Counted from the stretch's first letter, positions 16,290 through 23,734 are shown. The stretch is 64,000 nt of DNA from Maricaulis maris_C (GCF_049116555.1 NZ_JAGDYT010000001.1:806001-870000); one strand, 5' to 3'. Notes: generated by a model not told the origin, from the letters alone. Made by a program: numbers and translations.

Positions 16290-17466
16290 GTGGCTGACCT
16301 GGCTCTTTCTGGGCGGTCGCGGGGCGGGCAAGACCCGCGCCGGGGCTGAATGGGTGCGCCACCGCGCGCTGCGCAGTGTCAGTCGCATCGCCCTGGTGGG
16401 GCCAACCTTCAATGATGTGCGCGAGGTGATGATTGAAGGCCCGTCAGGGCTGAAACATCTGGGCAGTCCGGACGAACAGCCGCGCTATGAGGCCAGCCGC
16501 AAACGCCTGGTCTTTCCCTCCGGCAGCCAGGCCTATGCCTTTTCTGCCGAAGATGCGGACGGGCTGCGCGGGCCGCAGTTTGACTTTGCCTGGGGCGATG
16601 AGTTCGCCGCCTGGTCGGATCCGCAACGTGTTCTCGACACGCTGCGCATGGGCGTCCGGCTGGGCGGCGTCCCGCAAATCCTGTTGACCACGACGCCGCG
16701 CCCCATTCCGGCGCTCAAGGCGCTGGTCCGGGCGGCGAGCGAGGACGGCGTGGTGCGTCTGACCCATCAACCGACCGCCGCCAATGAAGCCAATCTCGCT
16801 CCGGGCTTCGTCGCCGCCCTCAACGCCGCCTATGGCGGCTCCATGCTGGGCCGCCAGGAAGTCGAGGGCCTGTTGATCGATGATCCCGACGGCGCCCTGT
16901 GGACACGGGCCCAGATTGAGGCCACCCGACTGGCGGCGGGGCCAATGCCCGACCTGGACCGCATCGTCGTGGCGCTCGACCCGCCGACCACTGGCGGTCC
17001 CCGGTCCGATGAGTGCGGGATCGTGGTCGCCGGCGGTCATGGCGACGGCCCGGCGCGGTCTGCCATCGTGCTGGCCGATCTCTCCTTCGGCCCGGCCCTG
17101 CCGGCCGACTGGGCCGGACGGGCGGCGCAGGCCTTCGTGGATTATGACGCTGACGCCCTGGTGGCCGAGGCCAATCAGGGCGGGGAAATGGTCCGCGCCG
17201 TCCTGCACGCTGCAGCACCGGGTCTGCCTGTCCGCCTGGTTCACGCCTCGCGCGGCAAGCGGGCGCGGGCCGAACCCGTGGCCGCGCTCTATGCCGCCGG
17301 GCGGGTCCGCCATGCCCGGGCCTTCCCCGGCCTGGAAGACCAGATGTGTGCCTTCGGCGCACCCGAGGCCTCCAGGACCAGTCCCGACCGGGTCGATGCC
17401 CTGGTCTGGGCGATCAGCGAACTCCTGCTCGGCCGCACCGGCGCTCCAAGGCTGCGGCGGCTGTGA
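16075..17466 (+). CDS. GTA gp2, terminase large subunit (TerL)
   Basis: The 463-residue DNA-packaging motor has a Walker A GGRGAGKT at about 80-87 and a later Walker B-like FDFAWGDEFAAW. The RNase H-like nuclease domain starts at VVALDPPTTGG and continues with EANQGGEMV. The protein fills GTA heads with host DNA, cutting head-full lengths. I chose the ATG at 16075 because AGGAGG lies nine bases upstream; ATGs at 16120 and 16141 are alternatives that would shorten the overlap with terS. The portal gene follows after 40 bases. Confidence 0.93.
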   Translation: MTPPNLPLSPTSSPMPPDSLLAMRLSCVDAWYRLKKAGVAIETLPISAHLDAAIRADFRYRATGPQLPPPGEWLTWLFLGGRGAGKTRAGAEWVRHRALRSVSRIALVGPTFNDVREVMIEGPSGLKHLGSPDEQPRYEASRKRLVFPSGSQAYAFSAEDADGLRGPQFDFAWGDEFAAWSDPQRVLDTLRMGVRLGGVPQILLTTTPRPIPALKALVRAASEDGVVRLTHQPTAANEANLAPGFVAALNAAYGGSMLGRQEVEGLLIDDPDGALWTRAQIEATRLAAGPMPDLDRIVVALDPPTTGGPRSDECGIVVAGGHGDGPARSAIVLADLSFGPALPADWAGRAAQAFVDYDADALVAEANQGGEMVRAVLHAAAPGLPVRLVHASRGKRARAEPVAALYAAGRVRHARAFPGLEDQMCAFGAPEASRTSPDRVDALVWAISELLLGRTGAPRLRRL

Positions 17467-17506
17467 CCGACCGTCTCGTCTGACCCGAAAATCCAAAGGA
17501 GCCCCC

Positions 17507-18562
17507 ATGCCCCACTGGCTTGATCGCTTGTTTGGCCGGGAGGAGAAATCCGCCCTGTCGAGCCGTCTCATTGCCTTGACTGCCAGCGCGCAGACCGGCT
17601 GGTCGCCGCGCGCCCTGCCGGCGATGATGCAGGCGGGTTATGCCCGCAATGCCATTGTCCATCGCTGTGTCCGGCTGACCGCGGAAGCGGCGGCTTCGGT
17701 GCCGCTGATGGCGACTGACGGGGCCATCACGCGGCTCCTGGACATGCCCAATCCGGACCAGTCCGGGCCCGAGCTGTGGGAAAGTCTCTATGGTTATCTA
17801 CAGCTGGCGGGAAATGCCTATCTCGAGCTTGCCAGCCTGGCCGACGAGCCGCGCACGCTCCACCTCTTGCGTCCGGACCGCATGCGCGTGCTGGCCGGTC
17901 CGACCGGTTGGCCGGAGGGTTGGGAATATGCGGCGGCGGGCCGCAAACGCCGTTTCCAGCGCGACCGCGTGTCCGGTCGCAGCCCGGTTTTCCACATCCG
18001 CCTCTTTCATCCCGGCGATGATCATTACGGGCTGTCCCCGCTGGAAGCGGTGGGGCGCTCGCTGGACTTGCACACGGCGGGCTCTGACTGGGCCCGGGCT
18101 CTCCTCGACAATGCGGCACGCCCGTCCGGCGCGCTGGTCTTCAAGGGCGAGAATGGCCAGCTTTCGCCGGATCAGTTCGACCGGTTGAAGGCCGAGCTGG
18201 AAGCCAGCCATACCGGCCCGAACAATGCCGGGCGGCCGCTGCTTCTGGAAGGCGGGCTCGACTGGACACCGATGGCGATGAGCCCGGCGGAGATGGATTT
18301 CACCACAGCCCGCCGCGAAGCCGCGCGCGAGATCGCGCTGGGGCTGGGCGTTCCGCCGCTTCTGCTCGGTCTGCCGGGCGACAATACCTATGCCAATTAC
18401 GCCGAGGCCAATGCCGCCTTCCTCCGCCAGACCGTGCGGCCCCTGGTGACGAAAATGGCCCGCGCCCTGAGCGTCTGGCTGCGGCCCTGGTCCATTCCCG
18501 GTCTCGAGATCAAGCCGGACTTCGCCGCGCTCGAGGAGAGCGGGGAGGCCAGGCATGCGTGA
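17507..18562 (+). CDS. GTA gp3, HK97-family portal protein
   Basis: The 351-residue protein begins MPHWLDRLFGREEKSALSSR and carries the HK97 portal blocks YARNAIVHRCVRLTAEAAAS, GNAYLELASLADEPRTLHLL and REIALGLGVPPLLLGLPGD. Portals form the ring at one head vertex through which DNA enters and leaves. The ATG at 17507 has an AAAGGAG site at good spacing. The 3' end overlaps the next small gene by eight bases. Confidence 0.93.
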   Translation: MPHWLDRLFGREEKSALSSRLIALTASAQTGWSPRALPAMMQAGYARNAIVHRCVRLTAEAAASVPLMATDGAITRLLDMPNPDQSGPELWESLYGYLQLAGNAYLELASLADEPRTLHLLRPDRMRVLAGPTGWPEGWEYAAAGRKRRFQRDRVSGRSPVFHIRLFHPGDDHYGLSPLEAVGRSLDLHTAGSDWARALLDNAARPSGALVFKGENGQLSPDQFDRLKAELEASHTGPNNAGRPLLLEGGLDWTPMAMSPAEMDFTTARREAAREIALGLGVPPLLLGLPGDNTYANYAEANAAFLRQTVRPLVTKMARALSVWLRPWSIPGLEIKPDFAALEESGEARHA

Positions 18563-18794
18563 GATGGACAATTGGACGGTCCAGAAACAGGTCACCCTCG
18601 GCCTGATCTTCGCCATCGCCCTGCAGACCTCCGGCGCCCTGATCTGGTCCGGCCGGGTCGGTGAACGCCTCAACCAGCTCGAACAGATCAGCGACCGCCA
18701 GAGCCCGCTCGCCGAACGCCTGGCCGGCCTGGAAGCGGAAATGCGCCTGGCCCGTGAGAGCCTGGTGCGGATCGAGCGCCGGATGGAGGAGTGA
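18555..18794 (+). CDS. GTA g3.5-like small membrane/coiled-coil protein
   Basis: The 79-residue protein has one hydrophobic segment (VTLGLIFAIALQTSGALIW, about 14-32) and a C-terminal charged coiled coil (about 36-78, ending LVRIERRMEE). It occupies the same place as orf3.5 of the Rhodobacter GTA, between portal and protease. Its role is not established. A holin-like or scaffolding role is possible but not shown. It overlaps the portal gene by eight bases. Confidence 0.7.
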   Translation: MREMDNWTVQKQVTLGLIFAIALQTSGALIWSGRVGERLNQLEQISDRQSPLAERLAGLEAEMRLARESLVRIERRMEE

Positions 18795-18874
18795 ATTCTC
18801 TCTGCGATCCATGGCTGATTGCGCGCCGGCAGCGCCCGGATTCCACGTGATCTCCCGCCGTTCCGAACACCACT

Positions 18875-18974
18875 CATTTTTCCCGGGCGTAGACCCGGGA
18901 CCAACCGAACGCGCCTTGAAGTGCTGAGTCTCCCGTTGGTCCCGGATAGCGCTGACGCGCTTCCGGGAAAAATG
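18875..18974. repeat. REP-like element type I, copy B (100 bp), inside the GTA cluster
   Basis: It has the same ends as copy A: CATTTTTCCCGGGCG and CCGGGAAAAATG. It fills most of the gap between g3.5 and g4. With copy A it directly brackets terS, terL, portal and g3.5. Confidence 0.85.
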
Positions 18975-19023
18975 CGGATCTTTACCCGCCGATACACCAT
19001 CCCCCAACAAGGACATCCCCCTC

Positions 19024-19458
19024 ATGACCGACACCCTCGCCATCGAGGGTCATGCGAGCCTGTTCGGGCTGGCTGACCTGGGCGGCGATGTGGTGGCGCG
19101 TGGCGCTTTTGCCGCCTCGCTCGCCACTCGTCGCACCATCCCGATGCTGTTCCAGCACGACCCGTCCGAGCCGATCGGTGTGTGGACCGCGATCCGCGAA
19201 GACGCGCGCGGCCTGCATGTGCGCGGTGAGATCCTGACCACCGGCCCGCGTGGCCGCGCCGCCGCGACCCTGGTCCGGCGCGGTGCGGTGGACGGGCTCT
19301 CCATCGGCTTTCGCACCCGTGCTTCGCGGCCTCGCGAGGCGCGCGGGCGGGTGCTGACCGCGCTCGATCTCTGGGAAGTGTCCATCGTGACTTTCCCGAT
19401 GCTGCCCCAGGCGCGGTTGCGTCTTGCGGCTCCTGAGCCGTCCCGCGTGGCGGCCTGA
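19024..19458 (+). CDS. GTA gp4, HK97-family prohead protease
   Basis: The 144-residue serine protease matures the capsid. The catalytic His is in LFQHDPSEPIG, the Ser in VDGLSIGF and the acidic residue in LWEVSIVTFPML, in family order. It is expected to cut the N-terminal delta region of the gp5 capsid next door. It is slightly short but complete. It is preceded by the type I repeat rather than by the portal gene directly. Confidence 0.93.
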   Translation: MTDTLAIEGHASLFGLADLGGDVVARGAFAASLATRRTIPMLFQHDPSEPIGVWTAIREDARGLHVRGEILTTGPRGRAAATLVRRGAVDGLSIGFRTRASRPREARGRVLTALDLWEVSIVTFPMLPQARLRLAAPEPSRVAA

Positions 19459-19499
19459 TCCCGCCAATCCCCAATCCCTTCACCCAAGCAGGAGTTCCC

Positions 19500-20711
19500 A
19501 TGCACAAGGAAACCAAGATGACGGACAGCACCGCCGAGAGCCGGGCCGTGATGGGCGAGCTGCTCGCCGCCTTCGAACAGTTCAAGCAGGCCAATGACCA
19601 GCGTCTCGCCGAGATCGAGACCCGGGCCGCCGCTGACGTCTTGCTGGAAGACAAGGTCGCCCGTATCGACCAGGCGCTGGACGTCCAGAAGTCCGTGCTC
19701 GACCGGCTGGCTCACGAGGCCGCCCGGCCGGGTCTTGCAGCGGGGGGTGAACCCTCCGCCGCGGCGCGCGGCTTCTCCGCCTATCTGCGCCGCGGCGAGA
19801 TTGGCGAGGGCAAGTCGCTCAATGCCGGCACGCCGGGCGAGGGCGGGCATGTCGTGCCGGTCGAGACCGAGGCGCGCATTGACCGTCTGCTGGCCGAAGC
19901 CAGTCCGATCCGGGCCATTGCCAGTGTCCGCCAGACGGCCTCCGGTGTCTTCCGCAAACCGGTCTCGCGCGGCGGCGCGGCGACCGGCTGGGTGTCGGAA
20001 AGCGCGGCCCGTCCGCAGACCGATGCGCCCGGTCTGGAACTGATCGAATTTCCCGCCGCCGAGCTCTACGCCATGCCGGCGGCGACCCAGCAATTGCTCG
20101 ATGATGCCATGGTCGATGTCGAGACCTGGCTGGCGGAAGAAGTTCGCGACGTCTTCGCCGCCCAGGAAAGCGCTGCCTTCATCGCCGGCGACGGCATCAA
20201 CAAGCCGCGCGGCCTGCTGGACTACACGGCGGTGGCCGAGGGCAACCAGGCCTGGGGCGAGCTGGGCTATGTCGCCACGGGCACGGCGGGCGGATTTGAT
20301 GCCGACGACCCCGCCGATGCGCTGATCGATCTCGTCTATGCCCCCCGGACCGCCTATCGTGCCAAGGGCCGTTTCGTGATGAACCGCCAGACGGTCTCCG
20401 CCGTGCGCCGTTTCAAGGATGCCGACGGCAATTATCTCTGGCAGCCGGCACTGGGCGAGGGCGCGAGCTCGACCCTGCTCGGCTACCCGGTCACCGAGGC
20501 CGAGGACATGCCCGATATCGGCACCGACAGCGTCTCCATTGCCTTCGGGGATTTTGGCCGCGGCTATCTCATTGTCGACCGCCAGGGCGTGGAAGTCCTG
20601 CGCGACCCCTTCAGCGCCAAACCCCACGTCCTCTTCTACACCACCAAACGCGTCGGCGGCGGGGTGCAGGATTTCGAGGCGATCAAGCTCTTGAAGTTCG
20701 GGGTGAGCTGA
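19500..20711 (+). CDS. GTA gp5, HK97-family major capsid protein
   Basis: The 403-residue protein starts at an ATG with AGGAG five bases upstream. Residues about 10-85 form a charged helical delta region (RAVMGELLAAFEQFKQANDQ), expected to be removed by gp4. The HK97 fold follows: GGHVVPVETEARIDRLLAEA, then QQLLDDAMVDVETWLAEEV, FIAGDGINKPRGLLDY and RGYLIVDRQGVEVLRDPF. It builds the GTA head. The 3' end is followed by about 300 bases of repeats and an antisense gene. Confidence 0.95.
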   Translation: MHKETKMTDSTAESRAVMGELLAAFEQFKQANDQRLAEIETRAAADVLLEDKVARIDQALDVQKSVLDRLAHEAARPGLAAGGEPSAAARGFSAYLRRGEIGEGKSLNAGTPGEGGHVVPVETEARIDRLLAEASPIRAIASVRQTASGVFRKPVSRGGAATGWVSESAARPQTDAPGLELIEFPAAELYAMPAATQQLLDDAMVDVETWLAEEVRDVFAAQESAAFIAGDGINKPRGLLDYTAVAEGNQAWGELGYVATGTAGGFDADDPADALIDLVYAPRTAYRAKGRFVMNRQTVSAVRRFKDADGNYLWQPALGEGASSTLLGYPVTEAEDMPDIGTDSVSIAFGDFGRGYLIVDRQGVEVLRDPFSAKPHVLFYTTKRVGGGVQDFEAIKLLKFGVS

Positions 20712-20736
20712 TCTCCCCGAACTTGCCCAGTTTCAT

Positions 20737-20833
20737 CGTCATCCCCCGGCTTGTCCGGGGGACCTCAGCTCGCCCGTCGACAAGGAAGCGCAAGTCCCCC
20801 GGATGCCCGCTTCGCGGCCACCGTGGGATGACG
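20737..20833. repeat. REP-like element type II (CGTCATCCC...GGGATGACG)
   Basis: The ends are inverted repeats (CGTCATCCC and GGGATGACG). Inside are CCCCCGGCTTGTCCGGGGGA and a partner AGTCCCCCGGA, giving nested hairpins. Related shorter copies lie at 7144-7181 and 60556-60593. It sits in the gap downstream of the capsid gene. Confidence 0.7.
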
Positions 20834-20901
20834 GTGTTTTGTGGTAGTCGGTGTAACGCGCGTCTGCGCTTACCCCGCCATTCATCCCTTGCCGGGACCT
20901 C

Positions 20902-20982
20902 GCCGTATCCGGTTTTCCAGGTCAAGGGCCGCAACGCGGCCGCTGCGCGGTTCCACCCTTGAGCTGGAAAACCGGATACGGC
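20902..20982. repeat. Long palindromic element type III, copy 1 (81 bp)
   Basis: The arms are 27 bp (GCCGTATCCGGTTTTCCAG continuing to AAGGG, and CCCTTGAGC continuing to GGATACGGC) and pair at 26 positions. A small inner stem lies in the loop. Copy 2 is at 60409-60488. There is no T-run after either arm, so it is not a standard terminator. It lies between the capsid gene and the antisense membrane gene inside the GTA cluster. Confidence 0.85.
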
Positions 20983-21008
20983 CGGCTGGCCGACAAGGCT
21001 TGAATGGA

Positions 21009-21350
21009 TCAGTCCGCGCCGGGGCGCCTGTTGTTTGCCTTGTTCGCCAGAGCGTCCCGCATCGCCGCTTCGGCCGTGTCGCTTGCGTCCCTGGCTGGAA
21101 GCTCTTCGTCTTTTCGTGGTCGAAAGATGGTTTCCATGAAGATGGTGACGCCGATGGTCGGGGCTCCGAAGACGGAGCCGATCAGGATGTAGACGGCGAA
21201 CTGGGGCATCGCCTCGGGAGCCCAGATCGCCCACGCGGCCAGGCCCAAGGTCAGGCCGATCCATATCGCCAAGCCGATCAGTGCCATCTTCGTCCGATCC
21301 AGCAGATCGCGCCAGAAGCCGGTCCGGCCAGTTTCGGAGTTCTCCCCCAT
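21009..21350 (-). CDS. Hypothetical two-TM protein, antisense within the GTA cluster
   Basis: The 113-residue protein begins MGENSETGRTGFWRDLLDRT. Two TM segments (MALIGLAIWIGLTLGLAAWA and FAVYILIGSVFGAPTIGVTI) are followed by a charged cytoplasmic tail ending in NNRRPGAD. It is encoded opposite to all GTA genes, between g5 and g6. Its start codon overlaps the g6 start on the other strand (sequence CATG, 21348-21351). I chose the ATG at 21350 because the open frame further upstream is antisense to g6. I do not recognise the family. Confidence 0.6.
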   Translation of the reverse strand: MGENSETGRTGFWRDLLDRTKMALIGLAIWIGLTLGLAAWAIWAPEAMPQFAVYILIGSVFGAPTIGVTIFMETIFRPRKDEELPARDASDTAEAAMRDALANKANNRRPGAD

Positions 21351-21927
21351 GTCCCTCACACTCCTCACTCCGCCCATGGCGGAGCCTGTCAGCCTGTCCG
21401 AGGCCAGGGCCCGCCTTCGGGTGTCGGATGCGTCGCAGGACGACGCGATCAACCACTGGATACAAACCGCCCGGGCGCGTGTCGAGCGGGATACCGGGCG
21501 GGCGCTGCTCGCCCAGACCTGGCTGGAGCGGCGCGATGTGTGGTGGGGCGAGGGGCGTCTGTCGGCTTTCGGGACGCGGTTCAGGGTATTGAAACCGCCG
21601 TTGATCGCGCTCGAAGCGGTCACGATTTATGGTGCGGATGACACGCCGTCGGAGATCGATCCGGCGGCGTTTTTCGTCGACACGCTGAGCGATCCGGGGC
21701 GGCTGGTCCTGCGGCCGGGTCAGAGCTGGCCCCTGCCGGGCCGGCCGGCGGCGGGGATCGGGATCCGCTTTCGTTGCGGCTATGGCGAGGCGCCAGAGGA
21801 TGTGCCGGCGCCGCTGCGCGAAGCCATTCTGCAGCTCACCGTCCATCTCGCCGAGACCCATGGCGCGTCGTCGGTTCCGCCCGGCGTGGCCGAGCTGGTC
21901 GCGCCTTTCCGACCGGTGTCCCTGTGA
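21349..21927 (+). CDS. GTA gp6, head-tail connector/adaptor
   Basis: The 192-residue protein starts MSLTLLTPPMAEPVSLSEAR. It has the adaptor pattern of an N-terminal helical part (QDDAINHWIQTARARVERDT) and a C-terminal helix (PAPLREAILQLTVHLAETHG), as in phage gp6-like connector proteins bound beneath the portal. The stop overlaps the GTG of the next gene. Its 5' end abuts the start of an antisense gene, so little room remains for a ribosome site on this strand. Confidence 0.85.
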   Translation: MSLTLLTPPMAEPVSLSEARARLRVSDASQDDAINHWIQTARARVERDTGRALLAQTWLERRDVWWGEGRLSAFGTRFRVLKPPLIALEAVTIYGADDTPSEIDPAAFFVDTLSDPGRLVLRPGQSWPLPGRPAAGIGIRFRCGYGEAPEDVPAPLREAILQLTVHLAETHGASSVPPGVAELVAPFRPVSL

Positions 21928-22328
21928 GCGGGGTCGTGGAGGCGCTGCAGATCGCGCTGGCGACCCGGTTTGCGGCCACGCCCGCTCTGACGAACGTGCT
22001 GGGCGACCCGCTGCGCCTCTTCGAGGAGCGCAATCGCCGCGCCGCCTTCCCCCATGCCAGCTGGGGCTCGGCCTCGGTTTCCGAGACGGGTGTCGACACG
22101 ACACGCCTTGTCGAGATTCGCCTGACCCTGGATGTCTGGCAACGCGACATCGCCCCGCGCGCCGTCCTGGCGGCCCTGGCCGACACGGTCGCCAACGCCG
22201 CGGATATCGACCTGCCCGCGCCCTGGCGCCTCATCCATATCACCCCGGCTTATCGCGACATCTTCATCGCCCCGGAACGCCGCCTCAAGCGCGGCTTGTT
22301 GCGGGTGAAGGCGGTGTTGGCGCAGTGA
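21924..22328 (+). CDS. GTA gp8, DUF3168 tail terminator
   Basis: The 134-residue protein starts with GTG at 21924, overlapping the gp6 stop. It has the DUF3168 pattern: VVEALQIALATRFAATPALT, then RRAAFPHASWGSASVSETG and RLVEIRLTLDVWQRD. The protein caps the tail tube at the head end. In the Rhodobacter GTA a head-tail stopper, g7, separates g6 and g8. Here the two are fused by a four-base overlap and g7 is missing. Confidence 0.85.
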   Translation: MSGVVEALQIALATRFAATPALTNVLGDPLRLFEERNRRAAFPHASWGSASVSETGVDTTRLVEIRLTLDVWQRDIAPRAVLAALADTVANAADIDLPAPWRLIHITPAYRDIFIAPERRLKRGLLRVKAVLAQ

Positions 22329-22475
22329 TCGGCATGGAAGCGGCACATTTCGTGCCTATATTGACGATCCGGCCCTGGATTTACCCGCCGGTAAGCGCCG
22401 CGGGTGTATGGAGGGCTGTGTGGACGAAGCCGGGCAAATCGGCTAGAGATCGCTCTGAAACCAAGGATGGTGGCC

Positions 22476-22553
22476 ATGCGTAACGAAGGCACAAATCGCG
22501 GTGTGACCGCATCTCGTGAAGGGACCAACCGGATCGAGGGTACAAACCGCTAG
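22476..22553 (+). CDS. 25-residue peptide with three EGTNR repeats
   Basis: The frame reads MRNEGTNRGVTASR, then EGTNRIEGTNR and a TAG stop. AAGGA at 22463-22467 lies eight bases before the ATG. The three EGTNR units use different codons: every one of the five third positions varies among the copies while first and second positions are identical. This argues that the amino acid sequence, not the DNA, is under selection. An intrinsic terminator starts 18 bases after the stop. There is no known family, and the peptide is too hydrophilic to be a membrane peptide. It lies between GTA g8 and the DUF4760 gene. Confidence 0.55.
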   Translation: MRNEGTNRGVTASREGTNRIEGTNR

Positions 22554-22570
22554 GCGGCTTGTACAAGAAG

Positions 22571-22593
22571 GCCCGGTTCGACCGGGCTTTTTT
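22571..22593 (+). terminator. Intrinsic terminator after the EGTNR peptide gene
   Basis: GCCCGGT (22571-22577) pairs perfectly with ACCGGGC (22581-22587) across the loop TCG, followed by six T. It stands inside the GTA cluster, upstream of g9 to g15. Confidence 0.85.
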
Positions 22594-22623
22594 GCGCCTT
22601 GGCGCGCCACTTGAAGTGGCTTT

Positions 22624-23202
22624 ATGGAGAAATGCATGCAGGGGTGTGAAGCCGCGTGCGCGATCATGACCGAGCCGGCCTGGTGGCAATGGTTGCCGGC
22701 GGTCTCGCCCATTGTACTGGGTGTGTCCGTCCTGATCGCGGCGCTTGCTTTCTGGGATGCTCGGCACCGCAATCGCAAAGATCATGACAAGGCCCGCAAG
22801 CGCGACCAGGTCTCCAAGTCCTTCGACCACATCATCGAGCAAACCCGCGACCGCGACCTCATCGTCATGAACGAACAGTTCAAGGCCGTGATCGACAGCC
22901 TCAAGAAAGCCGGTCCGGCCCCCTACGGCTTGGCGCAGGTGGAAGACCATTTCGTCAAGCACCACCAGGCCGCCATCGACGCGGCCGAGGTCATCACCAA
23001 GCTGTTCAACTATTATGAGGCCACCGCCATCGGTATCGAGCTGAAGGCGCTGGACGAGGAAATCATCAAGCAGTGGTGGCGCGCCAGCTATGTCGAGGAC
23101 TGGCAGGACTTCTCGCTCTATGTCCAGGAGAAGCGTCAGCGCGACGGGCGTCCGGCGCTGTACCGGCAATACCAGACCCTGGCCGAGCGCTGGCGCGGCT
23201 AA
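22624..23202 (+). CDS. DUF4760-like membrane-anchored protein (cargo gene between GTA g8 and g9)
   Basis: About 192 residues: one N-terminal TM (LPAVSPIVLGVSVLIAALAF) and a long helical cytoplasmic domain (HRNRKDHDKARKRDQVSKSF, then LFNYYEATAIGIELKALDEE and IIKQWWRASYVEDWQDF), matching DUF4760. Its function is unknown. An ATG at 22636 has GGAG at better spacing (six bases) and may be the real start. It is flanked by terminators at 22571-22593 and 23243-23269, so it looks like an independently transcribed insert rather than a structural GTA gene. Confidence 0.7.
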   Translation: MEKCMQGCEAACAIMTEPAWWQWLPAVSPIVLGVSVLIAALAFWDARHRNRKDHDKARKRDQVSKSFDHIIEQTRDRDLIVMNEQFKAVIDSLKKAGPAPYGLAQVEDHFVKHHQAAIDAAEVITKLFNYYEATAIGIELKALDEEIIKQWWRASYVEDWQDFSLYVQEKRQRDGRPALYRQYQTLAERWRG

Positions 23203-23242
23203 CCCCCTTCAAGGCTGCACCCCATTCCCTCCCACACCCACC

Positions 23243-23269
23243 AAACCGCCCCTCGCCGGGCGGTTTTTT
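23243..23269 (+). terminator. Intrinsic terminator between the DUF4760 gene and GTA g9
   Basis: AAACCGCCC (23243-23251) pairs with GGGCGGTTT (23258-23266) across the loop CTCGCC, running into six T. It closes the inserted cassette 47 bases before the g9 start. Confidence 0.8.
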
Positions 23270-23315
23270 CTTGCCTGATGGCCGGCGTTGGCCGGTTTGC
23301 CCGAGGAGATCTTCC

Positions 23316-23732
23316 ATGAGTGTCCAATCCGGCCGCGATATCCTGATCCGTATGGGTGATGGCGGCGATCCGCCGGCCTATGAGAGTGCGGCGGGCCTGC
23401 GTCTCAAGACGATCTCGCTCAATGCCCGCCCGGTTGATGTCACCCATGCCGAGAGCGTGGAAGGGTGGCGTGAATTGTTGGCGGGTGGTGGCGTGAAGAC
23501 GTGCGGTGTCTCCGGCTCCGGTGTCTTCGTGGACGCCGGGGCCGATGCCCGTATCCGTCAGGCCTTTTTCGACCAGTCGCGCGATGATTGGCAGCTCGTC
23601 ATTCCCGATTTCGGCACGCTGACCGGGCCCTTCCAGGTCGCGGCCCTGGATTATGGCGGCCGGCATGATGGTGAGGCGACCTGGTCGATGAGCCTGGCCT
23701 CGGCCGGGGCGCTGGTCTTCGCGGCGCTTTAG
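23316..23732 (+). CDS. GTA gp9, major tail tube protein (TP901-1 type)
   Basis: The 138-residue protein starts MSVQSGRDILIRMGDGGDPP and has the tail-tube pattern AGLRLKTISLNARPVDVTHA, then WRELLAGGGVKTCGVSGSGV and ATWSMSLASAGAL. It polymerises into the GTA tail tube. The ATG at 23316 has CGAGGAGA upstream. g10 starts two bases after its stop. It is the first GTA gene after the cassette and the 23243 terminator. Confidence 0.9.
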   Translation: MSVQSGRDILIRMGDGGDPPAYESAAGLRLKTISLNARPVDVTHAESVEGWRELLAGGGVKTCGVSGSGVFVDAGADARIRQAFFDQSRDDWQLVIPDFGTLTGPFQVAALDYGGRHDGEATWSMSLASAGALVFAAL

Positions 23733-23734
23733 AC

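Noticed and set aside
22381..23169. 262-codon open frame antisense to the DUF4760 gene and the EGTNR peptide
   Set aside because: It runs through two terminators and the peptide gene. The sense frames have ribosome sites and family-like or repeat structure.
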